Below, one piece after another: positions 18,274-27,273 of a DNA stretch of 64,000 bases. This DNA is from Fodinibius roseus (GTDB lineage Bacteria; Bacteroidota; Rhodothermia; Balneolales; Balneolaceae): positions 186,001 to 250,000 of the forward strand of contig NZ_FQUS01000003.1 in the NCBI RefSeq assembly GCF_900129315.1. Reading direction: 5' to 3'. Every line of letters begins with the position of its first letter. Positions within the stretch are counted from its first letter, which is position 1. A program made the translations under genes and the position numbers. Below the pieces are notes generated by a model, which saw only the letters and a program-made list of their open reading frames with translations, searched no databases and was not told where the DNA came from.

Positions 18274-18771
18274 ATGGACGCCAATGTTCTGGTTTTAAAT
18301 AAAGACTATCAGCCGCTGAGTGTATGCTCGGTTCATCGATCCATAAAGCTACTCTTTTTGGATAAGGCCGAAATGCTGCATGATTACCCGGATAAAAAAC
18401 TACGGACCGTGACGGAAGAATATTCCTATCCGTCGGTTATACGACTGCGCCGCTATATCAATATTCCCTATAATAAAATTGTCCTGACCCGGCATAATAT
18501 TCTGAAACGGGATGCCAATACCTGCCAGTATTGTGGCTCGTCCCGGAATTTGACGATCGATCATGTCCTGCCCCGAAGTCGCGGGGGTGGTGATAGCTGG
18601 GAGAATCTGGTCGCTGCCTGTGATTCGTGTAATGTGAATAAAGGCAACCGGACCCCGGAAGAAGCGAATATGCCCCTAAAAAGAAAGCCTTATCGTCCGA
18701 TTCATATTACTTTCCTGCAGTCTCTTTTAGGCGGCGTATCGGAGGACTGGAAGCCCTACCTGTATATGTAG
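18274..18771 (+). CDS. HNH endonuclease family protein
   Basis: The protein has 165 residues from the ATG at 18274; the frame extends to a TTG at 18232. The N-terminal half (DANVLVLNKDYQPLSVCSV... IKLLFLDKAEML) is typical of the small HNH proteins common in Bacteroidota and Cyanobacteria. The C-terminal half is a zinc-linked HNH domain: CQYCG, then IDHVLPRSRGGGDSWENLV and CDSCN, giving a four-cysteine zinc site and the D-H...N...N catalytic set. It should be a metal-dependent DNA nuclease in the cytoplasm, but the cellular role of this subgroup is not established. It is not part of a restriction or toxin locus here. Confidence 0.88.
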   Translation: MDANVLVLNKDYQPLSVCSVHRSIKLLFLDKAEMLHDYPDKKLRTVTEEYSYPSVIRLRRYINIPYNKIVLTRHNILKRDANTCQYCGSSRNLTIDHVLPRSRGGGDSWENLVAACDSCNVNKGNRTPEEANMPLKRKPYRPIHITFLQSLLGGVSEDWKPYLYM

Positions 18772-19017
18772 GATAACTTTAGTAATTTGCCGAGCCACCC
18801 GTATAAGATCCCGTGAACATAACAAGGTACGACCTTCGCTATCACAGGTAACGGAAGAATACAGGATAGCCGGTAACGCAACTTTCTCCTTCACATTATT
18901 TACATAAAAAATTCTTACCTTTCAGGCTTCGTTATATTATTGACCGGTTAATGACCATACGGTAGAATGTGGATATCCTGGCCGGCTATCCATAACTTTT
19001 AACTAATTTACAACAAG
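18772..19017. other. Intergenic stretch, nothing recognised
   Basis: This is the first 246 bp of the 425-bp gap before mnmA. It has no ORF, tRNA or clear hairpin. The remainder of the gap is repeat copy C and a heptad array. Confidence 0.6.
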
Positions 19018-19158
19018 AGGCTTCTGAAAAAACCATGGATTTTATTCAGGGTCTAACCCTGAACGAATTCAAAACCACAGCTTATTATCACATAAGTGAG
19101 GATTCTGAATTCGCGAAAATGCCGATATTGGGCAAACGAGCGGGTTTTACAAAAGCCT
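19018..19158 (+). repeat. Dispersed palindromic intergenic repeat, copy C
   Basis: The ends are inverted copies: AGGCTTCTGAAAAAACC and GGGTTTTACAAAAGCCT (reverse complement AGGCTTTTGTAAAACCC). An inner pair of arms, CGAATTCA at 19064 and TGAATTCG at 19107, is also self-complementary, so the 141 bp can fold into a long hairpin. It lies upstream of mnmA. Confidence 0.8.
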
Positions 19159-19165
19159 CCATAAA

Positions 19166-19193
19166 ATAACAAATTACCAATCACCAGTAACCA
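19166..19193 (+). repeat. Four degenerate 7-bp repeats before mnmA
   Basis: ATAACAA, ATTACCA, ATCACCA and GTAACCA stand in exact 7-bp register and end 3 bp before the mnmA ATG. Similar heptad arrays occur at 27201, 44595, 59599 and 63337. Confidence 0.55.
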
Positions 19194-19196
19194 GAC

Positions 19197-20327
19197 ATGA
19201 GTAGCAAAGGACGAGTATTGGTAGCCATGAGCGGGGGAGTAGATTCCTCTGTTGCGGCGGTTATGCTCAAAGAACAAGGATATGATGTCATCGGCATTAC
19301 CATGAAAACGTGGGATTACTCGCGGGTAGGCGGGAAATCGGATAAAGAAACCGGCTGCTGTACGCTCGAGTCCATGAATGACGCCCGGCAGATTGCCGTG
19401 AAGCACGGGTTCAAGCATTTTATTGTGGATATCCGTGAAGAATTCGGCGACTGGGTTATCGACCGTTTTGTCGATGATTATATGAGCGGACGCACGCCGA
19501 ATCCCTGTGTCTTGTGCAATACCCATATCAAATGGGCTGCCTTGCTGCGCCGTGCGGATAACCTGGGGTGCGACTTTATTGCAACGGGACACTACGCCCG
19601 GGTACGCGAAGAGAACGGCCGGCAGGTGATCTCCCGCGGACGGGATCCGAGGAAGGATCAGTCGTACGCTCTCTGGGGAGTCGAGCAAAAGCACCTTGCT
19701 CGCACAAAATTTCCACTGGGTAATTTTGAAAAAACCCGGATCAGGGAGCTGGCCGAAGAATTCGGCCTGGATAAAGTGGCCGGGAAACCGGATTCCTATG
19801 AAATTTGTTTTGTGCCGGATGACGACTATCGCCGCTTCCTGAAGGATCGGGTGGATGGACTCGAAGAGCGCGTGAAGGGCGGTAAGTTTGTGGACCAGGA
19901 GGGCAATATTGTCGGAGAGCACGAGGGATACCCGTTCTATACCATCGGTCAGCGTCGCGGGCTTGACCTGGCGCTCGGAAAACGGGTATACGTAACCGAT
20001 ATCAATCCCGCCACCAATGTGATTACCATCGGTGAAAAGGAAGACCTGGTAAGCACCACTTGCCGCGCCAGGAATGTGAACCTGAGCAAGTACGGTGAAG
20101 TGCCCGGCGGTGAAATGGATGTGACGGGTACAATCCGATATAATGATGACGGTGTCAGGGGACATCTGAAGCAGCTGGGAGAAGATGAGATCGAGGTCAC
20201 GTTCCCAACCGGTCGTGAAGCTATTGCACCGGGACAGGCGGTCGTCTGCTACGAAGGCGACGATGTGGTTGCGGGTGGGTGGATCCACAAAGTCAATGTT
20301 GATATGGATGTACTCCGGGAAGCATAA
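19197..20327 (+). CDS. mnmA: tRNA-specific 2-thiouridylase MnmA
   Basis: The 376-residue protein is the normal length for MnmA. It has the PP-loop AMSGGVDSSVAA (10-21), the catalytic nucleophile Cys104 in PNPCVLCN, and the partner Cys204 in SYEICFVPD, together with the GHYAR and GQRRGLDLALG motifs. It uses ATP to activate U34 of tRNA-Lys, -Glu and -Gln and inserts sulfur received through the cysteine desulfurase relay, giving the s2U of the wobble base. It is a single gene with its own terminator. A long antisense frame here is a shadow. Confidence 0.97.
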   Translation: MSSKGRVLVAMSGGVDSSVAAVMLKEQGYDVIGITMKTWDYSRVGGKSDKETGCCTLESMNDARQIAVKHGFKHFIVDIREEFGDWVIDRFVDDYMSGRTPNPCVLCNTHIKWAALLRRADNLGCDFIATGHYARVREENGRQVISRGRDPRKDQSYALWGVEQKHLARTKFPLGNFEKTRIRELAEEFGLDKVAGKPDSYEICFVPDDDYRRFLKDRVDGLEERVKGGKFVDQEGNIVGEHEGYPFYTIGQRRGLDLALGKRVYVTDINPATNVITIGEKEDLVSTTCRARNVNLSKYGEVPGGEMDVTGTIRYNDDGVRGHLKQLGEDEIEVTFPTGREAIAPGQAVVCYEGDDVVAGGWIHKVNVDMDVLREA

Positions 20328-20351
20328 TTTTAATTTCTTTCACTCGTTAGT

Positions 20352-20388
20352 TAGCCTGTCGATGAATATCTTCGGCAGGCTATTTTTT
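20352..20388 (+). terminator. Intrinsic terminator after mnmA
   Basis: TAGCCTGTCGA (20352-20362) pairs with TTCGGCAGGCTA (20371-20382) with one wobble. The right arm is followed directly by a run of T residues. Confidence 0.85.
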
Positions 20389-20458
20389 TATACGCGCGCT
20401 ACGGCCTCCGGGATTGGAGCACCAGATCATTTATTTATTAATTTTTAAGAAATCCATC

Positions 20459-21214
20459 ATGAAAAAAGCAACCTATTATTTATCCGCAATGCTTATGGCA
20501 GCTTGTTTTACACAACCGGCCGCGGCCCAGTTTGAAGGGGAAATAACCTATAACAGTTACGAATATACGGAGGGAAATGAGACAAGTGGCGATAGGTTTA
20601 TGCTGTATATTACCCCGGAACGGATACTACTGCAGGGGGAGAAAAAGTATGACTTTATGGAATCCCTGGAGACCGACGGGGTGCTGGTCCGCCTCGACTC
20701 ACAGGATTTCGTATTCTTAACGGGGGGAGATGAAGCGCTGAAAATTGCCAAAACGGATATCACTTCTCTTATGAATATGTTTAATAACGGCAGTAATGGT
20801 GGTGAGCCCCTGGACAAAGACTATGATATCCGGCAAAATCGAACGGGGGACACGCAAACGATTAAAGGCTACCGGAGCGAAAAATTTGTTTTCAGGGATG
20901 AATCAGATCCCGACCAGAACTATTCCGAAGTCTGGATGACAAACGAAATCGATGTGAACTGGGGAATGCTGGCTGAGCCGTGGGGCGGGGATACCGACGC
21001 TTTGATCAGTGATGATTTTCCGATGGATCTTGTTTTTAAGGAAAACTATTTTCCGCTGAAGCTGGAAGCCTATAAAGATGGTAAACTCACATCGGCCCTG
21101 GAAGTTACGGAGATAAAGCAAGCGCCCGTTGATCCCGCAATGACTGAGGTGCCGTCAGGCGTCAAAGTACTCAGCATGCAGGAATATCTGTTCCGGAAGA
21201 TGAATAACCGGTGA
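20459..21214 (+). CDS. DUF4412-type secreted protein
   Basis: The protein has 251 residues from the ATG at 20459; the frame extends to a TTG at 20414. A Sec signal ends QPAAAQ. The mature part starts FEGEITYNSYEYTEG and has ITPERILLQGEKKYDFME and a later LKLEAYKDGKLTSALEVTEI, the pattern of the DUF4412 family, which has a LolA-like lipoprotein-binding fold. Its function is unknown; it probably lies in the periplasm. It converges on the anti-sigma gene with only 9 bp between stops. Confidence 0.75.
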   Translation: MKKATYYLSAMLMAACFTQPAAAQFEGEITYNSYEYTEGNETSGDRFMLYITPERILLQGEKKYDFMESLETDGVLVRLDSQDFVFLTGGDEALKIAKTDITSLMNMFNNGSNGGEPLDKDYDIRQNRTGDTQTIKGYRSEKFVFRDESDPDQNYSEVWMTNEIDVNWGMLAEPWGGDTDALISDDFPMDLVFKENYFPLKLEAYKDGKLTSALEVTEIKQAPVDPAMTEVPSGVKVLSMQEYLFRKMNNR

Positions 21215-21223
21215 CTTTTCTTC

Positions 21224-22132
21224 CTACGGCCCCTCCGCATCGCTGTTCATGTTACCCAGAAGGTACATATCTCCGGTGGGTTGCGGCATACCTCCTTTGG
21301 GTTCCATCGTAATGGCAAAAGCACTGGCGGAATCATTCCGGGCATCGGCCGTCTCCTCGAAGGTGAAAAAGGTGTCACTGGTGTCGCTAACGGCAAAAAC
21401 ACCGGCACTCACCGGCTCGTTATTTTGAATGATCCATAGCTGGTACTCTTTATCGGGCGGTACGTGCGGCAGATTTGATACCTGGAGCAGTGCCCGGCGG
21501 TTTTCGGAATCCCATATTACTTTGCCATAGCCATCCGGGTTGACTTCCAGCCCGGACATCAGTACCATCTCGAGGCCTTGTGACTCCAGGATGGCCAGCA
21601 TCTTTTCTTTCCGGCGGAGCTCTTCCTCTAATCCGGTAATTTCGGCCTGCTGATCGTCAATAACCGACTCCTGATCATTGATTTCAGCGCTCAGGTTAAA
21701 GGAGTAGAAGAGCAGGCTCAGGCTCAGGATCAGCAGGGCAAACGAAGCGGCGGTCGAAAAGGTCGCCCAGTTGAAGGGTTCTTCCCCTGCTTCCGCCCCC
21801 ATATCCTCATCCCCTTCATTTTCCGAAGAAAGGTCTTCCTCAATAGCAGGAACGGGGGGTGAGGGAATTTCTTCTGCTTCCGGATCTTCCTCCTCCGATG
21901 GTATCCGTTCCATAAGCCGCTTTTTCAGTGATTCGGAAGATTCTCCCGGTTGCTGCGTAAACGATGGCTGATTGGCGACCGATCGCATCTCCCTGTAAAG
22001 TCGCTGCTGTTCTTCTGTTGCATTTTCCAGCATCTGCTCGAATGCTTTACGCTCGTCTGCATCAAGCGTCTGCAACAGATAGCCGGCACAGCGTTCCTTA
22101 AACGTTTTGTTATGTGAATGCTCATTAGCCAT
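21224..22132 (-). CDS. Membrane anti-sigma factor with RskA-like C-terminal domain
   Basis: The protein has 302 residues from the ATG at 22132; a GTG at 22153 is also in frame. The N-terminal ~70 residues (CAGYLLQTLDADERKAFEQML) look like an anti-sigma domain. An acidic linker and one membrane helix follow (ATFSTAASFALLILSLSLLF, near 125-150), then a coiled coil and an RskA-type periplasmic domain with LLQVSNLPHVPPDKEYQLWI and EPVSAGVFAV. It should hold an ECF sigma factor at the inner membrane until a signal releases it. Usually the sigma gene is adjacent; here the upstream neighbour is a divergent phosphoesterase, so the partner is elsewhere. Confidence 0.85.
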   Translation of the reverse strand: MANEHSHNKTFKERCAGYLLQTLDADERKAFEQMLENATEEQQRLYREMRSVANQPSFTQQPGESSESLKKRLMERIPSEEEDPEAEEIPSPPVPAIEEDLSSENEGDEDMGAEAGEEPFNWATFSTAASFALLILSLSLLFYSFNLSAEINDQESVIDDQQAEITGLEEELRRKEKMLAILESQGLEMVLMSGLEVNPDGYGKVIWDSENRRALLQVSNLPHVPPDKEYQLWIIQNNEPVSAGVFAVSDTSDTFFTFEETADARNDSASAFAITMEPKGGMPQPTGDMYLLGNMNSDAEGP

Positions 22133-22318
22133 CAGCGGATGTATGCTCCTCACTGCGTTTCATTAATTCAATTGCTCCGACGCAATCGCCGCGAAATGCG
22201 TTCCCGATGGTTGCGGGCAGAATGAAGGTAATCACCCTGCATGCCTGTTTTACTACCCAAAAAGAAGCGCAATCGTTTGATCTTTAAAAAAATTTGTTGA
22301 AATCAAAAAATAACGTTA

Positions 22319-22476
22319 GGCTAAGGAGCCTGTCGAACGTAGCAAAATCTACTGCGAATCCGTCGAATTTGGCCAGATTCCGAGCTCTTTTTCGCTAAAC
22401 AGGCCCACTATTCGCCTCAAAAATCCCAAAATCTGACTCTCGTTACAATCCTCTAAGTCCGACAGGGTCCTTCGCC
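22319..22476. repeat. 158-bp element with 24-bp terminal inverted repeats
   Basis: The left end GGCTAAGGAGCCTGTCGAAC... and the reverse complement of the right end (GGCGAAGGACCCTGTCGGAC...) agree at 20 of 24 positions. The interior is non-coding. It lies between the divergent anti-sigma and metallophosphoesterase genes and resembles a MITE or an extended palindromic repeat. It is distinct from the six-copy family. Confidence 0.65.
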
Positions 22477-22518
22477 ATCAAAAAACAATATACAAAGAAC
22501 TTTTAAGCTATTTGAATA

Positions 22519-23703
22519 ATGCCCTGGCTTCTCAGAATGACGCTTTTGGTATCACTGTTGATGGCCCCGGCCGTTATATACCTGGTCTGGCGGCTATATG
22601 TTTCCGCCAAACAATTGCTGGATGAATCAACATGGAGCAAAAAGATCCTGCCGGCTGTGGTATGTTCTTTTTACCTGTTACCAGTCATCGGCGTGATAGA
22701 TTTTTACCTTTCCGGCGATATTGATCTGCTCAAATATCCTAAACCGCTGACGTACTGGTTTTGGTTCGGACTGGTGTTTGTTTTTCAGCTGGCAACCTGG
22801 ATACTTCTGGCAGACCTGGCGAAAGGGATAACGCGCTTTTTTTCATGGGACCCCCGCCGCGTGGATCGTATCCACGCACGCCTGCTTTTGCTGCTCTTTG
22901 TGGTTGTTTTTTCGTACACGGGGTGGAAAGTGTACCGTGATACCAGCCGGGTTGTAGTGGAAAATATCCCGCTGCCGGTAGAAGATCTTCCTGAACCGCT
23001 CCACGGGTTTAAAGTAGCACACATTTCCGATATACAGGGTGATGAGTATACAGGCCGCGAGGAGATAAGCGGCTATATCAGCAAACTGAATGAACAGAAT
23101 CCGGATCTGGTCATCTTTACCGGGGACCTTATTTCTTATGGGACGGACTTCATCGGGATGTCAGCCCGCGCGTTCGGGAAAGCCGAAGCCCGGCACGGCA
23201 TATATGCTGTCGTGGGGGATCACGATTACTGGGCAGGCACCGGGGAGGTAAAACGGGCGCTCAATGAATCGGGGATTTTTCTCCTGCAGGATAAAAACAT
23301 CAGGATTCCGGTGGATAGCTCCTCCTTTGCTGTGCTGACGGGTGTTACGGAAGTATACAGCCGGCGTTCGAACCCGGATACCGTGGATTCGCTGTCCCGC
23401 CGCGCACCGGAAGCCGCGCTGAAAATTTTTGCCTCCCACCAGGTTAACGATTACCTGATCGAAAGCGCCATGAAACATCATTACGATATGATGCTGGCCG
23501 GGCACACGCACGGGGGACAGATACGCGTGCCGTTTATGGGCATGGATTTTTCGGCTTCCGAGCGGGAGACAAAATATGTCAGCGGCTTGTATTGGGAAGG
23601 GGCACTCCCCATCCACGTAAATAACGGGCTTGGGTTTACCCTGGGACCGGTACGCTATAATGCGCCGCCTACCGTTACGGTGATAGAACTTCAGCCGAAA
23701 TAG
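22519..23703 (+). CDS. Membrane-anchored calcineurin-like metallophosphoesterase
   Basis: The 394-residue protein has about four N-terminal transmembrane helices (roughly 5-27, 44-64, 78-100, 116-136), then a metallophosphoesterase domain. The metal motifs are all present: VAHISDIQGDEYTG, LVIFTGDLIS, VVGDHDYW (the family NHD replaced by DHD), ASHQ and LAGHTHGGQ. Such YkuE/YaeI-type proteins act on lipid-linked or other phosphoesters at the membrane; the substrate here is unknown. GDH in place of GNH changes a conserved Asn metal ligand to Asp, which is worth noting. The gene ends 11 bp before the convergent DUF255 gene. Confidence 0.88.
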   Translation: MPWLLRMTLLVSLLMAPAVIYLVWRLYVSAKQLLDESTWSKKILPAVVCSFYLLPVIGVIDFYLSGDIDLLKYPKPLTYWFWFGLVFVFQLATWILLADLAKGITRFFSWDPRRVDRIHARLLLLLFVVVFSYTGWKVYRDTSRVVVENIPLPVEDLPEPLHGFKVAHISDIQGDEYTGREEISGYISKLNEQNPDLVIFTGDLISYGTDFIGMSARAFGKAEARHGIYAVVGDHDYWAGTGEVKRALNESGIFLLQDKNIRIPVDSSSFAVLTGVTEVYSRRSNPDTVDSLSRRAPEAALKIFASHQVNDYLIESAMKHHYDMMLAGHTHGGQIRVPFMGMDFSASERETKYVSGLYWEGALPIHVNNGLGFTLGPVRYNAPPTVTVIELQPK

Positions 23704-23714
23704 CAGGCCGAACA

Positions 23715-25793
23715 TTATTTCTCAATCATCTCCAGCATCTTCTCCGGGTCGGTAGTGGGCATTTCGCAACTGAAATTCTGGCAGACATAGGCGGTCGGTA
23801 GTCCCTTTTGCACCGGAAAGTTCGAAAGAAACGGGGCTATCTCCCCGATTTGTTCATCCGCCGGATCGTTTAACAGGACAACCGCACGGGGAAGGAAGCG
23901 GTGGTGCAGGGGCCGCAGCATGTTCTTCGTTTGGTCGTTATCTATGGGCCCGGCAATGATAATTTCCTGTGAGCCGAAAGCAGTAAAATCCACGCTCTGG
24001 AGCGCAAACCCAAAGCCGGTGGGAGCCTTGCGGATGTCCGAAGCAAACAGCTTGTTGATTTGATCCGCCTTCTCTTCCCACCCGGTGTTCCCGGTCAGCC
24101 GTCCCAGACGCAACAGGTTCATCATAGCCACGGAGTTGCTTGAGGGCAGGGCCCCGTCGTATATTTCTTTTTTTCGCCCCAGCAGCTCTTCGCCCGACCG
24201 TGAGGTAAAAAAGTATCCGCCGTTATCGGGATCCCAAAAACGTGCCATGAACGTGTTGTTTAGTTCTACGGCGCGGGACAAGTACCGGCTTTTAAAGGTC
24301 GCCTCATAGAGTTCAATCAGTCCCCATATCAGGAACGCATAGTCATCGGCATGAGCGTCAATCCCGGCTTCCCCTTTTCGAAAGCGATGGAGAAGGGTGG
24401 TTTTGTCGGGCATCAGTTCATCGGCAATAAAGCGGTAGCAGCGTTCCGCCTGCCGCAGGTAGTCCTCGTTGTCGAATGCACGTCCCGCTTTGGCCAGGGC
24501 CGCAATGGTCAGCCCGTTCCAGTCGGTGAGAATTTTATCATCCAGCAGGGGAGCCACCCGTTGCTGTCGCGCGGCAAGCAGTTTCTTTCGAATGGCCTCT
24601 AACCGGGATCGAAGGGTATCTTCGGTCATATCCCGTTCCTCTGCGAGTTTTTTGATCGGCTTCCGGAGGTGGGGAATAGACTTTCCCGTTCGCCGGCCGG
24701 AGGCTTCATCCCTGTAGTTGCCCTCCTCCGTGATATTGAATACCTCGAGGGCAAGTTCTGCTTTCGGGTTGGGGAGGGCCTTACGTATGTCGGCGGGACT
24801 CCAAACATAGAATTTGCCCTCTTCGCCTTCGCTGTCGGCGTCTTCGGCCGAATAAAAACCACCGTCCGGGTGCTGCATCTTCCGCATCAGGTAGGAAACA
24901 ATCTCTCCGGCCGTCTGCCTGAAGAGCGGGCGGCCCGTAGATTGCCAGCCCTCGGTATAGGCTATCAGCAGCATGGCCTGATCGTAGAGCATCTTCTCAA
25001 AATGGGGGACCAGCCATTCCCGGTCCGTCGAGTAGCGGTGGAAGCCCCCTCCGACATGGTCAAAGAGTCCCCCGAGCCGCATCCGGGTGAGCGTCTGTTC
25101 GACCATCCCAATCCCGTGGGAATCCTCAACCCTGGCCGCAAGGCGGAGCAGCAGCATCAGGTTATGGGCGGCCGGGAACTTGGGAGCGGATCCGAATCCC
25201 CCGTACTGCTTGTCAAACTGTTCTTTGAACTGCCGATAGGCTTTTTCCAGGTCCGAACGGTCCAGTCGCTCCCCCGGCTCAAAGGCGTTGGACTTGTTAA
25301 AAGCCCGGGTGATTTCATCGGTTGATTTTGCGATCTTTTCACGCTCGTTTTGCCACAGCTGCGAAATCCAGGGGATCAGCTCCCGCATGCCCGGACGTCC
25401 CTGTCGCTCCCGCTTCGGGATATAGGTAGCGGCATAAAAGGGGTTCTTTTGCGGGGTGAGTAACACATTCAGCGGCCAGCCTCCGCTGCCGGAAAGCATC
25501 TGGCAAACCAGCATATAGGTATGGTCGATATCCGGCCGCTCCTCGCGATCGACCTTGATATTGATAAATGCCTCATTCATCATATCAGCGATCTGCTCGT
25601 CCTCAAACGATTCGTGAGCCATTACATGACACCAGTGGCACGTAGCGTAGCCTATGGAGAGGAAAACAGGCTTGTCCTCCTCCCGCGCTCTCTCAAATGC
25701 CTCGGCCCCCCAGGGGTACCAGTTGACGGGGTTATCCGCATGCTGCAGGAGATAGGGACTCGATTCCTGTGCCAGGCGGTTTTGCGTCGTCAT
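23715..25793 (-). CDS. DUF255/YyaL-type thioredoxin-fold protein with glycosidase-like barrel
   Basis: The 692-residue protein is full length for the family (YyaL, human SPATA20). The N-terminal ~170 residues are a thioredoxin-like domain: [20 protein letters not shown], the CHWC motif in [16 protein letters not shown] and [12 protein letters not shown]. The rest is an (alpha/alpha)6 barrel like those of cellobiose epimerase or N-acylglucosamine epimerase ([28 protein letters not shown]). The biochemical role is not settled. It is predicted cytoplasmic. It is followed 30 bp upstream by mgsA in the same direction, so the two are probably co-transcribed. Confidence 0.92.
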   Translation of the reverse strand: MTTQNRLAQESSPYLLQHADNPVNWYPWGAEAFERAREEDKPVFLSIGYATCHWCHVMAHESFEDEQIADMMNEAFINIKVDREERPDIDHTYMLVCQMLSGSGGWPLNVLLTPQKNPFYAATYIPKRERQGRPGMRELIPWISQLWQNEREKIAKSTDEITRAFNKSNAFEPGERLDRSDLEKAYRQFKEQFDKQYGGFGSAPKFPAAHNLMLLLRLAARVEDSHGIGMVEQTLTRMRLGGLFDHVGGGFHRYSTDREWLVPHFEKMLYDQAMLLIAYTEGWQSTGRPLFRQTAGEIVSYLMRKMQHPDGGFYSAEDADSEGEEGKFYVWSPADIRKALPNPKAELALEVFNITEEGNYRDEASGRRTGKSIPHLRKPIKKLAEERDMTEDTLRSRLEAIRKKLLAARQQRVAPLLDDKILTDWNGLTIAALAKAGRAFDNEDYLRQAERCYRFIADELMPDKTTLLHRFRKGEAGIDAHADDYAFLIWGLIELYEATFKSRYLSRAVELNNTFMARFWDPDNGGYFFTSRSGEELLGRKKEIYDGALPSSNSVAMMNLLRLGRLTGNTGWEEKADQINKLFASDIRKAPTGFGFALQSVDFTAFGSQEIIIAGPIDNDQTKNMLRPLHHRFLPRAVVLLNDPADEQIGEIAPFLSNFPVQKGLPTAYVCQNFSCEMPTTDPEKMLEMIEK

Positions 25794-25822
25794 AGTTCCA
25801 GATGGTTAAGAATTACTCTTCT

Positions 25823-26323
25823 TTACTCTTCAATTTTTTTGGTAAAACGCTGGCTGTAATCCACCAGGAATCGCCCGTACTCCTCATCAAAAAGCTCTGA
25901 TGAGATCATAAAGTCGGCCGATGACCGGTTGCAGGCGACCGGGATGTTATAGAGCACCCCGATGCGCAGCAGGGCTTTGACGTCCACATCATGGGGCTGC
26001 GCCTGCAGAGGGTCCCAAAAGAAGATCATCATATCAATTTTGTGCTTGGAGATGGCGGCCCCGATCTGCAGATCGCCGCCCAGCGGTCCGCTGCTAAACC
26101 GGGTTACCTCCAGCCCCACTTTATCGGCAATCAGCTGTCCGGTGGTACCGGTACCAAACAGGTTATGCTTGGAAAGGGATCCCTGGTTGAAGTCGCACCA
26201 GTCGATCAGATCTTCTTTGCGGTGGTCGTGGGCCACAAGGGCGATGTTCTTTTTTTTGCCCATTCTTTTAGAGCTGTGAGCAATAGGCGGATCGGCATCT
26301 TTATAGCTTTTTTTAAGACTCAT
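25823..26323 (-). CDS. mgsA: Methylglyoxal synthase
   Basis: The protein has 166 residues from the ATG at 26323; an internal ATG at 26263 would give 146 residues, closer to the family core. The motifs are clear: IALVAHDHRKEDL, FGTGTTGQLI, SSGPLGGDLQIGA (phosphate-binding and catalytic Asp region) and MMIFFWDPLQAQPHDVDVKALLR. The enzyme converts dihydroxyacetone phosphate to methylglyoxal and phosphate, a bypass that relieves sugar-phosphate stress. It lies upstream of the DUF255 gene. Confidence 0.95.
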   Translation of the reverse strand: MSLKKSYKDADPPIAHSSKRMGKKKNIALVAHDHRKEDLIDWCDFNQGSLSKHNLFGTGTTGQLIADKVGLEVTRFSSGPLGGDLQIGAAISKHKIDMMIFFWDPLQAQPHDVDVKALLRIGVLYNIPVACNRSSADFMISSELFDEEYGRFLVDYSQRFTKKIEE

Positions 26324-26432
26324 GATGGTGATATAAATAAAAGTAGGTTAGGATAATAGTTGATTAGCCGCTTTTACAAGACAGTAAGCTAAGGTAAGAT
26401 TTGATCGCTCTCAAGCGATTTATTTTTAAAGT

Positions 26433-26567
26433 GCCTTGTAAAACCGTTCTTTCGGCCAACCTGGGTGTGAACGGGCGGTTGAAATCCTGATCCATGGACT
26501 ATATGCTGTGATTCCACTCTTCTTCCTGATCTTAACCCTGAACGAAACAGCTGATTTTTCGAAACCT
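26433..26567 (-). repeat. Dispersed palindromic intergenic repeat, copy D (diverged, reverse)
   Basis: Read on the - strand it contains GGCCGAAAGAACGGTTTTAC at its right end, nearly identical to copy B (GGCCGAAAGAACGGTTTTGC), and a left end GGTTTCGAAAAATCAGC. The middle is more diverged than in other copies. It lies between the divergent mgsA and ndk genes. Confidence 0.6.
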
Positions 26568-26638
26568 TTTTTGCGATCTCCAAACAGGGCGGGGAGCGGC
26601 AGCATCGATGTGTCGGTCCGGCAGACCTGAGAAATCTC

Positions 26639-26670
26639 TTCGTGAATTAATGGACAATACGTTATATTTG
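26639..26670 (+). promoter_or_regulatory. Candidate Bacteroidota-type promoter of ndk
   Basis: TATATTTG at 26663-26670 matches the -7 consensus TAnnTTTG exactly. A TTCG, one mismatch from TTTG/TTG, lies 20 nt upstream. The ndk ATG is 50 bp downstream. Confidence 0.4.
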
Positions 26671-26720
26671 GGTTCTCTGTTAAATAGAAGTTGAACATTA
26701 AATATAGACCGGAAAGTAAA

Positions 26721-27152
26721 ATGGCTGTAGAACGAACGCTGACGATCCTCAAACCTGACTGTGTACGCAAAGAGTTAATCGGGGAGGTAACCCGGCGCAT
26801 CCAGGAAGCGGGATTTACGATTGTTGCAATGAAAATGACACGTCTGACCCCGGACACGGCCGGCGGCTTTTATGCTGTGCACAGGGAACGACCTTTTTAT
26901 GATGAACTGTGCGAGTTTATGAGCAGCGGTCCCTGCGTGCCGATGATTCTGGAAAAGGAGAATGCGATCGAGGATTTCCGTACCTTTATCGGTGCGACCG
27001 ATCCCGCTGAGGCCGATGAGGGGACCATTCGCGCCGACTTTGCCGACAGCGTGGGAGAAAATATCATTCATGGTTCCGATTCAGTAGAAAACGGCAAAAA
27101 AGAAGCCGCCTATTTCTTTACGGAAGCTGAAGTGGTGGCGAATAAGGCATGA
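26721..27152 (+). CDS. ndk: Nucleoside diphosphate kinase
   Basis: The protein has 143 residues from the ATG at 26721, the usual size; the frame opens at a TTG at 26691. It has the opening [20 protein letters not shown], the conserved [20 protein letters not shown], and the phosphorylated His in [15 protein letters not shown]. It balances NTP pools by transferring the gamma-phosphate through that His. Confidence 0.97.
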   Translation: MAVERTLTILKPDCVRKELIGEVTRRIQEAGFTIVAMKMTRLTPDTAGGFYAVHRERPFYDELCEFMSSGPCVPMILEKENAIEDFRTFIGATDPAEADEGTIRADFADSVGENIIHGSDSVENGKKEAAYFFTEAEVVANKA

Positions 27153-27200
27153 TTTTTTAAAGGTCGTTCGGCGATAAATTTTCAACCGGCGTTTTTCAAT

Positions 27201-27262
27201 CGTTATTTGTTACTTGTTATTCGTTATTGGAGACAAATAACCGATAACTCATAAACTGATAA
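27201..27262. repeat. Inverted arrays of degenerate 7-bp repeats before namZ
   Basis: Left array: CGTTATT, TGTTACT, TGTTATT, CGTTATT (27201-27228). After 6 nt, the right array is AAATAAC, CGATAAC, TCATAAA, CTGATAA (27235-27262). The right units are the complement type of the left ones, so the block can form an imperfect hairpin. It ends 11 bp before the namZ ATG. Confidence 0.6.
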
Positions 27263-27273
27263 CCAGCTTTGCC

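Noticed and set aside
19053-20288. 411-codon frame antisense to mnmA
   Set aside because: mnmA on the other strand has all family motifs; the antisense translation shows no recognisable domain and is His/Phe/Ile-rich in the way of shadow frames.
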